The notes under the pieces were generated by a model. The model searched no databases and had not been told where the DNA came from. It was given only the letters and a program-made list of their open reading frames with translations. Both the position numbers and the translations under genes were made by a program. From assembly GCA_015485715.1 (NCBI GenBank), contig WFTA01000050.1, forward strand, positions 1 through 5,753: DNA of 5,753 nt, read 5' to 3'. Shown piece after piece: positions 1 to 4,290 of the stretch; positions within the stretch are counted from its first letter, which is position 1, and each line of letters starts with the position of its first letter. This DNA is from Patescibacteria group bacterium (GTDB taxonomy: Bacteria; Patescibacteriota; Patescibacteriia; WFTA01; S139-112).

Positions 1-32
1 GACAAATATTACACGTACGTGTAATATTTGTC
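1..32. repeat. Perfect 32-bp palindrome
   Basis: The first 16 bases (GACAAATATTACACGT) are followed directly by their exact reverse complement, with an ACGTACGT centre and no spacer. A 16-bp arm is far too long for chance. It begins at base 1, so the palindrome may be longer than what is seen. No T-run follows on either side, so an intrinsic terminator is unlikely. It could be an operator for a dimeric regulator, a repeated palindromic element, or a fold-back artefact if base 1 is a contig end. Confidence 0.75.
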
Positions 33-101
33 AGAGTGTTTATTTCGCAATCTCTTAATAAATTTCTGAAATACAATACTTAAAATTCAATAAATGAACT
101 A

Positions 102-121
102 CCCCGCAGCAAGCTGCGGGG
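102..121 (-). terminator. GC-rich hairpin, probable terminator of the lipoprotein gene
   Basis: CCCCGCAGC and GCTGCGGGG flank two bases. In the minus-strand RNA this folds as an 8-bp stem closed by G(CUUG)C, a known extra-stable tetraloop; the plus strand would give the less favourable CAAG loop. It lies 30 bases past the stop of the minus-strand gene. The tail that follows (UAGUUCAUUUAUUG) is only moderately U-rich, so termination may be incomplete. The same kind of GC palindrome could also be an interspersed repeat. Confidence 0.6.
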
Positions 122-151
122 AATTCTTTGGGATTAAACTTTATATCTTTA

Positions 152-1126
152 TTAATTTGAGTTTGAAAATGTATATACAGATACAAGCTCTATCTTCAAG
201 TCAAACCCTCCAAATATTCTATTAAATTCATCTGCCAGAGATGAGGCTTCCTGTTTACCAATAATCGTTCCCTTAAATTCCATAAGAAACAAATAACTTA
301 GCATGCCATATTTATTTAAAAACCTTTCCAGTGACTGCTGGGTTTTCTGTCTTGTATGCTCTCCAAATTTCCTGACAGCTTTTTCATACTTCCTGCTTTC
401 AAATTCTGCTTTACTTCTGTCCATAATTTTCAATACCCATAAATATGCAGGTCCGGCTATTATAAACTCAGATGATATTTTGGAAAATTGAGGTATAAAG
501 CCTACTAAATCTTGAGGTGAAAAAGGAGCTGGCACAAAATCTGTATAGAACTCCTTTTCTTCTTTTGTCATCTTCCAATTGCCATTGCTATCTAAAGTAG
601 ACATGATACCTCCATTTTTAAAAGGAAGCTTATCAAATAAGGGAATAATACATTTTACCTTGCCATTATTATATTTTCTATAAAATCCAGAGCCATATAC
701 ATAAGGATGATTATGCACTATTATATCTCCTTCTTGAAAAATATTTTCAGCAGGCAAAACACCTAATCCATTATTCCTCCTTATAACAGGAGGAATAATA
801 ATTTTATAACCACCTTCCAATTTTCTTATGGCAGCCATATACTCTCCTTGGTAATCATATAACCGGGAATAATACATAGCCATCAAATAAGCATCCTGCA
901 AGCCAGGCACCTCTATCTCTTGAATACCACCACTAGAATATTCATCTATCATTTTCTTCTTGTCAACTGGAAGTTTTGCTACAACAACATTTTTAACACC
1001 AGACTCTAAATGTTCTCTACCTGTCTTTAATCCACTAGAACACCCTAACAAAAAAGAAAACAAAAAAATACTCAAACAGCGAGTAAATTTTTCTGCACTA
1101 AATCTTTTTTCCACCTTCTCCAACAT
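152..1126 (-). CDS. Putative lipoprotein with JAB/JAMM (MPN)-like domain
   Basis: This 324-residue protein is not one I recognise by name. Residues 14-28 form a hydrophobic stretch ending in LLGC, so Cys29 is a plausible lipidation site and the mature protein would be surface-anchored. Residues 95-235 read like a JAB/MPN fold: a possible catalytic Glu95 (QGEYMAAI), strand GGYKIIIPPV (105-114), IIVHNHP (135-141, with His138 and His140), FSPQDL (202-207, with Ser203 and Asp206), then strand EFIIAGPAYLWVLKI. These are the parts of the E...HxH...SxxD metal site, but 62 residues separate HxH from SxxD instead of the usual 7. The C-terminal third is helical and charged, with a hydrophobic end. The start codon has no SD. 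A promoter at 1151-1178 implies a short leader and its own transcript. The lipoprotein call is fairly firm; the JAMM assignment is inferred from motifs only, and peptidase activity is unproven. Confidence 0.8.
   Translation of the reverse strand: MLEKVEKRFSAEKFTRCLSIFLFSFLLGCSSGLKTGREHLESGVKNVVVAKLPVDKKKMIDEYSSGGIQEIEVPGLQDAYLMAMYYSRLYDYQGEYMAAIRKLEGGYKIIIPPVIRRNNGLGVLPAENIFQEGDIIVHNHPYVYGSGFYRKYNNGKVKCIIPLFDKLPFKNGGIMSTLDSNGNWKMTKEEKEFYTDFVPAPFSPQDLVGFIPQFSKISSEFIIAGPAYLWVLKIMDRSKAEFESRKYEKAVRKFGEHTRQKTQQSLERFLNKYGMLSYLFLMEFKGTIIGKQEASSLADEFNRIFGGFDLKIELVSVYTFSNSN
770..799. repeat. 12-bp perfect inverted repeat inside the lipoprotein gene
   Basis: ATTATTCCTCCT and AGGAGGAATAAT are exact reverse complements around a 6-base loop. 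In the minus-strand mRNA the hairpin covers codons for IIPPVIRRNN (about residues 110-119), just before the HNHP motif. Its 3' arm holds AGGAGG four bases before an out-of-frame ATG, which meets a TAG two codons later. The hairpin would hide this SD-like sequence. Confidence 0.7.
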
Positions 1127-1150
1127 ATTTTCAAATCAATTATGTCCCTC

Positions 1151-1178
1151 ATTTTATCAAATTCTTTGAAAATTACAA
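1151..1178 (-). promoter_or_regulatory. Candidate sigma70-type promoter for the lipoprotein gene
   Basis: On the minus strand TTGTAA (1178-1173) is followed after 16 bases by TAAAAT (1156-1151). Transcription would start near 1144, giving a leader of about 18 bases with no SD. It sits just past the yqeY terminator, which supports an independent transcript. Confidence 0.45.
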
Positions 1179-1194
1179 ACAAATAATCAACAAT

Positions 1195-1216
1195 AAAAAA
1201 CCCCTTTACGGGGTTT
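1195..1216 (-). terminator. Intrinsic terminator of the rpsU-yqeY operon
   Basis: On the minus strand AAACCCC, loop GTAAA and GGGGTTT form a 7-bp stem running into a stretch of six T. It lies 33 bases past the yqeY stop codon. The stem, loop and T-run are all canonical. Confidence 0.88.
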
Positions 1217-1249
1217 GGGTGGGAACGGAACTTAATCAGGAAATATTCC

Positions 1250-1696
1250 CTATGAATTGATAACTTCTTCTACTATCTTTTTGACTCTGCTTCCATCTGC
1301 CCTATCTCCTACCTCTTTCATTACCTGTCCCATAATTTTGCCAAAACTTTTATCATCTGCTTCTGCAATTACCTTATCTACTACAGTTTTTATCTCTTCA
1401 TCTGACATCTCAGCAGGCAAAAACTTATTAATTAACTCCAGCTCTTTTTGCTCTTTTTCTACAAGATCCCCTCTACCACCCTCTCTGTATAACAAAATAG
1501 AATCTTCTCTTTTTTTCTTTTCTCTTTTCAGGACGCCTATTATTTCTTCATCAGACAACCCTTCATCTTTTTTCATCAAAGCTATGGCTTCATTTTTAAT
1601 AGCAGATAAGAGTTGACGCAGTGAAGTAGCCAACTCCGCATTTTTCTCTTTTAATGCGTCCTTGAGTTGATTTTTGATCTGTTCCTCTATGGTCAT
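1250..1696 (-). CDS. yqeY: YqeY-like protein (GatB/YqeY domain)
   Basis: At 148 residues this has the normal length for the stand-alone YqeY family, related to the C-terminal tRNA-binding part of the GatB amidotransferase subunit. Family landmarks are clear: the helical start with LKDALKEKNAELATSLRQLLSAIKNE (split over residues 11-36), KREKKKREDSI (57-67), REGGRGDLVEKEQKELELI (71-89), KFLPAEMSDEE (91-101), and FGKIMGQVMKEVGDRADG (118-135). The exact role is unknown; a tRNA-related job is inferred from the domain. The ATG lies one base after the rpsU stop (TAATATG) and has no SD of its own, so it is probably translated by ribosomes coming off rpsU. The rpsU-yqeY neighbourhood also occurs in other bacteria, for example Bacillus. 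The gene ends in TAG, followed by a strong terminator. Confidence 0.93.
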   Translation of the reverse strand: MTIEEQIKNQLKDALKEKNAELATSLRQLLSAIKNEAIALMKKDEGLSDEEIIGVLKREKKKREDSILLYREGGRGDLVEKEQKELELINKFLPAEMSDEEIKTVVDKVIAEADDKSFGKIMGQVMKEVGDRADGSRVKKIVEEVINS

Positions 1697-1697
1697 A

Positions 1698-1967
1698 TTA
1701 TTTGATAGTATTTACTCTTTTTGCAGTATAGGTGCTCTGTTTCTCGTCTAGAGGAAGCTTGCCTATTCTCTGCAGGTACTGCCTCTTTGCCTGTATCTGC
1801 TGTTTTCTAAGTGCTTTTTGCTTTTTCTTTGTGTAAGACAATTTTTTCTGTCTAAACATTGTCTGTTTCACGCGAAACTGAACACCACTCTGCATAACCA
1901 TAGTCTTAAACCTTCTCATAATTGACTCTATAGACTCGTTTTGCTTTCTTTTTACTTCAACGGCCAT
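1698..1967 (-). CDS. rpsU: 30S ribosomal protein bS21
   Basis: bS21 sits on the 30S platform next to the 3' end of 16S rRNA, near the anti-SD, and helps initiation. The family signature is plain at the start: VKRKQNESIESIMRRFKTMV (residues 5-24) followed by QSGVQFRVKQTMFRQKK. The basic helix continues with a Lys/Arg/Gln-rich stretch (KKKQKALRKQQIQAKRQYL, 47-65). The protein is 89 residues, whereas typical bS21 has about 58-71, so it carries roughly 20 extra C-terminal residues (RIGKLPLDEKQSTYTAKRV and on). The start is fixed by a very strong SD at 1973-1984, the only one in the window. Transcription probably begins at the consensus promoter at 2037-2065. It is the first gene of a two-gene operon with yqeY. 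Confidence 0.94.
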   Translation of the reverse strand: MAVEVKRKQNESIESIMRRFKTMVMQSGVQFRVKQTMFRQKKLSYTKKKQKALRKQQIQAKRQYLQRIGKLPLDEKQSTYTAKRVNTIK

Positions 1968-1972
1968 TTTTT

Positions 1973-1984
1973 ACACCTCCTTTC
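1973..1984 (-). promoter_or_regulatory. Exceptionally strong Shine-Dalgarno of rpsU
   Basis: The minus strand reads GAAAGGAGGTGT followed by five A and then ATG. Eleven contiguous bases (GAAAGGAGGTG) match the complement of the usual 16S 3' end, at ideal spacing. None of the other five genes has any SD at its start. This contrast recalls Bacteroidota such as Flavobacterium, where rpsU keeps an SD that serves bS21 autoregulation. Confidence 0.9.
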
Positions 1985-1996
1985 GGATAGTTCTTA

Positions 1997-2002
1997 ATTA
2001 TA
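1997..2002 (-). promoter_or_regulatory. Second TATAAT box in the rpsU leader
   Basis: A perfect TATAAT lies 30 bases upstream of the rpsU ATG on the minus strand. Transcripts would start near 1990, leaving about 23 bases of leader with the SD intact. No -35 resembling TTGACA is seen at 16-18 bases (TATGGG at 17), so this is a weak candidate in AT-rich DNA. Confidence 0.25.
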
Positions 2003-2005
2003 ATA

Positions 2006-2029
2006 GACAAAAACAAAGCCCCATAGGGC
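2006..2029 (-). terminator. Weak terminator-like hairpin after hisS / at 5' end of rpsU mRNA
   Basis: On the minus strand GCCC, loop TATG and GGGC are followed by TTTGTTTTTGTC. The stem is only 4 bp but all GC, with a T-rich tail. It could end hisS read-through. Because it lies downstream of the rpsU promoter, it would also form at the extreme 5' end of the rpsU transcript. Confidence 0.4.
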
Positions 2030-2036
2030 ATAAAAA

Positions 2037-2065
2037 ATTATACAAAATAATAATTACTATGTCAA
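2037..2065 (-). promoter_or_regulatory. Consensus sigma70-type promoter for rpsU-yqeY
   Basis: On the minus strand TTGACA (2065-2060), a 17-base spacer and TATAAT (2042-2037) match the housekeeping consensus at all twelve positions with optimal spacing. It begins three bases past the hisS stop codon. The predicted start is about 2030-2031, giving a leader of roughly 63 bases. A perfect promoter suits a highly expressed ribosomal protein gene. Confidence 0.85.
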
Positions 2066-2068
2066 ATA

Positions 2069-3439
2069 CTAATTTTCTCCATCTTTTTCTTGATCACCAT
2101 CATCAAGATCTCTCACTATTACCTGAGGCTGAGTGATGCGCTTTTTGAGTACATCTTTTATCTTTTCAAAATTAACTTCTTCCTGCATACCTGATGACAT
2201 GTCTCTAAGGATAATGGTGCCGTCCATAATCTCTTTTTGACCTAAAATAAGCGCGTATTGTACACCGAGTTTATCTGCTTTTTCCAGTTGTGTAGATAGA
2301 CTGTCTTTAGAGAATGCCTCTGCCACTCTCCATCCCTCTGCTTTCAAATCTTCAAATAACCTCAAAGCCTTCTTCTTTGCCTCTTTTCCAAGCTGTGCAA
2401 TAAATACCTCATATCTGACAAAAGACGGTATCTCTACACCAGCTGTTCTTAGAGCTCCTATAATCCTCTCTATACCTAAACCCACACCTACCCCGGGTGC
2501 AGGTCTGCCTCCAAGCTGTTCAGATAACCCGTCATATCTTCCCCCGCCTCCCAGTGATAAATTTTTACCGTCCTCATCAGGGTTTTTTAAAACAACTTCA
2601 AAAGTAGTCCTTTCATAATAATCTATTCCTCTTACCAATTTATTATCAAGCTCATAAGGAATATCAAGCTCATCAAGATATTCAAGAACTGCTACAAAAT
2701 GATTCCTGCATTCATCACACAGATAATCCACTATCTGGGGTGCATCTTCCAAAATCAATTGACATTTTTCCTCTTTACAATCCAAAACTCTAAGTGGATT
2801 GGTCTTTAGTCTTCTTTTGCAATCTGTGCAAAGCTGTCTTTGTCTGCTTGAAAGATAAGATGTTAAAGCATTTATATACGCAGGTCTGCACTCTCTGTCT
2901 CCTATACTATTGACAGGAAACTTAATATCAAGACCAAGATATTTCAGAAAGGAATATACAATAATCATAACTTGCGCATCTATAACCGGAGCCTGATCTC
3001 CTATAACTTCTATTCCAAACTGATGATGCTGTCTGAATCTGCCTGACTGCGGTTTCTCTCTTCTAAACATAGGCATCAGGTACCATAGCTTCACCGGCTG
3101 AGGCTGATTTAACATCCCATGCTCTATATAGGCTCTCATTACAGCAGCAGTTCCCTCAGGCCTGAGTACCACAGTCTTTCCTCCATCTTCTGAGTCTCCC
3201 TTAGGAAGATTAAACTTATACATCTCTTTGTGCACTATATCACTACCTTCTCCAACGGTTCTTTCAAAAAGCTGAGCTTCTTCTAGAACAGGCGTATTTA
3301 TAAAAGACAGATTGTAATCTTTCACTATTTTTATTACTTTATCTACTACATAAAACCAATACTTCTCATGCTCAGGTAGAATATCCTTAAATCCTTTCAA
3401 AAGTTGTACCTTGATATTCTTGTTTGTTTTTTTGGACAT
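2069..3439 (-). CDS. hisS: Histidine--tRNA ligase
   Basis: This class II synthetase charges tRNA-His in the cytoplasm. At 456 residues it is slightly longer than the usual 420-430. Motif 1 lies around 46-64 (FINTPVLEEAQLFERTVGE), motif 2 around 93-142 (RPEGTAAVMRAYIEHG, then FRREKPQSGRFRQHHQFGIE). The histidine-specific motifs are LVRGIDYYERTTFEVV (268-283) and GGGGRYDGL (297-305), and motif 3 is GVGVGLGIERI (316-326). The anticodon-binding domain follows from about 343. The insertion domain holds cysteines C204/C207, C221/C226 and C241/C244 around NPLRVLDCK, possibly a zinc site. Extra length comes from a basic start before LLKGFKDILP and an acidic tail (RDLDDGDQEKDGEN). The ATG lies 11 bases after the lepB stop with no SD, so it is probably co-transcribed with and translationally dependent on lepB. 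The gene ends in TAG. Confidence 0.97.
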   Translation of the reverse strand: MSKKTNKNIKVQLLKGFKDILPEHEKYWFYVVDKVIKIVKDYNLSFINTPVLEEAQLFERTVGEGSDIVHKEMYKFNLPKGDSEDGGKTVVLRPEGTAAVMRAYIEHGMLNQPQPVKLWYLMPMFRREKPQSGRFRQHHQFGIEVIGDQAPVIDAQVMIIVYSFLKYLGLDIKFPVNSIGDRECRPAYINALTSYLSSRQRQLCTDCKRRLKTNPLRVLDCKEEKCQLILEDAPQIVDYLCDECRNHFVAVLEYLDELDIPYELDNKLVRGIDYYERTTFEVVLKNPDEDGKNLSLGGGGRYDGLSEQLGGRPAPGVGVGLGIERIIGALRTAGVEIPSFVRYEVFIAQLGKEAKKKALRLFEDLKAEGWRVAEAFSKDSLSTQLEKADKLGVQYALILGQKEIMDGTIILRDMSSGMQEEVNFEKIKDVLKKRITQPQVIVRDLDDGDQEKDGEN

Positions 3440-3450
3440 AATTAAAAAAA

Positions 3451-4089
3451 TTAATTTTTACCATCTGTAAACAATGTAAATCTATCCACAGGTAAAACTC
3501 GTACAAACACTCTACCTATAATATCTTTTCTTTTAATAGGACCGAAACTGCGCGAATCAAGTGAAGAGGCTCTGTTATCACCCATAACAAAATACTCATC
3601 TTTTCCCATACTTACCCTCAGATTCCCTGCTGTTTGAGTATTTGGAGACAGATAACTGCTTTCATCAAGTACAAATCCATCAGGATATTTTTGATTATAG
3701 ATAATCACCTGATTATCTCTTATAGCAATATCTTCTCCCGGCAGACCTATAATTCTTTTTATAAAAAACTGCTTTTTATCTCTTGGATACCTAAATACCA
3801 CAACATCTCCTCTCTCAGGCTCTGAAAACCTATAGCTTATCTCATCTATGATAAGATATTCATTGTTTAAAAAATTAGGCTCCATAGAGGCGCCCTGTAC
3901 ATAAAAAGGTTGAAATATATAATATCTTACCGGAACTATAATAATCAAAGCAATGATTATAACCTTCACAACCTCCCACACATACAACCACAAATCTCTA
4001 ACCCAAGACCCTGCAGAAGATACATCCTCTTCTTCATATGTCTCCCATTCGTCCTCAACACTATTGTCTTTTTTACCAAAAAAATTCAT
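3451..4089 (-). CDS. lepB: Signal peptidase I
   Basis: This membrane serine peptidase removes signal peptides from exported proteins on the outer face of the membrane. The 212-residue protein starts with an acidic cytoplasmic segment (EDEWETYEEED), then one membrane helix at about 34-54 (LWLYVWEVVKVIIIALIIIV). Box B, QGASMEPNF, carries the catalytic Ser68; RGDVVVFRYP (93-102) and FIKRIIGLPGE (109-119) hold the general base Lys111; GDNRASSLDSRSFGPI (170-185) is the conserved late box. It is a bacterial (P-type, Ser/Lys) enzyme with all key residues and a single helix, as in Gram-positive bacteria. The ATG has no SD; its leader is nearly all A and T. A promoter at 4132-4160 suits it. It heads an operon with hisS. 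Confidence 0.96.
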   Translation of the reverse strand: MNFFGKKDNSVEDEWETYEEEDVSSAGSWVRDLWLYVWEVVKVIIIALIIIVPVRYYIFQPFYVQGASMEPNFLNNEYLIIDEISYRFSEPERGDVVVFRYPRDKKQFFIKRIIGLPGEDIAIRDNQVIIYNQKYPDGFVLDESSYLSPNTQTAGNLRVSMGKDEYFVMGDNRASSLDSRSFGPIKRKDIIGRVFVRVLPVDRFTLFTDGKN

Positions 4090-4131
4090 AAAAAATAAAA
4101 TAATAAGATTTAAAAAATAAATACTTAATAT

Positions 4132-4160
4132 ATTCTACCAAAAAAATCAAAAAAATACAA
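4132..4160 (-). promoter_or_regulatory. Candidate promoter for lepB-hisS
   Basis: On the minus strand TTGTAT (4160-4155), a 17-base spacer and TAGAAT (4137-4132) form a sigma70-like promoter, with TGG before the -10 as in extended -10 elements. The spacer is T-rich because it holds two tandem copies of ATTTTTTTG. A TATATT at 4132-4127 is an alternative -10. The leader would be about 36 bases, without an SD. Confidence 0.5.
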
Positions 4161-4179
4161 GGGGTTCAAATTATATCAG

Positions 4180-4208
4180 TTGACTGAGACTGGGGTATTA
4201 GATATAAT
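4180..4208 (+). promoter_or_regulatory. Near-consensus promoter for the LCP gene
   Basis: TTGACT (4180-4185), a 17-base spacer and TATAAT (4203-4208) differ from consensus at one base. Transcription would start near 4215, giving a leader of about 76 bases. A small dyad, TCAGT-TG-ACTGA (4176-4187), covers the -35 and could be an operator, though 5-bp arms are weak evidence. The lepB promoter faces away 20 bases upstream. Confidence 0.75.
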
Positions 4209-4254
4209 AAATATACTAAAATAATTGATAATTAACAAAATACATTTATAAAAC

Positions 4255-4275
4255 AAATCTGCCTTTGGCGGATTT
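4255..4275 (+). promoter_or_regulatory. Terminator-like hairpin in the LCP gene leader
   Basis: AAATCTGCC, loop TTT and GGCGGATTT form a 9-bp stem in plus-strand RNA (one U-G pair), followed by TAATATT. In minus-strand RNA the same position is an A-C mismatch, so the fold favours plus transcripts. It lies downstream of the LCP promoter and ends 15 bases before the ATG, so it could attenuate transcription or affect ribosome access. It may instead be a copy of an interspersed palindrome. Confidence 0.6.
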
Positions 4276-4290
4276 TAATATTGCACAAAT

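Larger units (their letters stand above)
1957..2031 (-). other. Possible leaderless 24-codon upstream ORF
   Basis: An ATG at 2031-2029 lies where the consensus promoter predicts the transcript to begin. It opens a frame of 24 codons (MPYGALFLSIIIKNYPKGGV and KNGR) ending in TGA at 1959-1957, out of frame with rpsU and overlapping its start. The rpsU SD lies inside this frame. Nothing shows that it is translated; it may be chance. Confidence 0.2.

Noticed and set aside
33..101. Possible decayed heptamer repeat or promoter left of the lipoprotein gene
   Set aside because: It is AT-rich with faint similarity to the repeat at the right end, but no clear period and no -35/-10 pair at proper spacing could be supported.
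303..491. 62-codon plus-strand frame opposite the lipoprotein gene
   Set aside because: It is antisense to a gene with a coherent signal peptide and domain motifs, and has no supporting start signal.
1145..1150. GAGGGA upstream of the lipoprotein ATG as an SD
   Set aside because: It is 18 or more bases from the ATG, too far for an SD, and lies at or before the predicted transcription start.
1210..1227. Possible G-quadruplex (GGGG, GGG, GGG, GG) next to the yqeY terminator
   Set aside because: Only three runs reach three G, and the G-rich strand is not the one transcribed into yqeY mRNA.
1257..1616. 119-codon open frame on the plus strand opposite yqeY
   Set aside because: It is antisense to a clear family member, rich in Ser, Leu and Thr as expected from reading opposite a Lys/Glu-rich gene, with no SD or recognisable domain.
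4139..4156. Tandem CAAAAAAAT x2 as a repeat element
   Set aside because: Two copies of an A-run 9-mer in AT-rich DNA are weak evidence; it is explained as the T-rich spacer of the lepB promoter.
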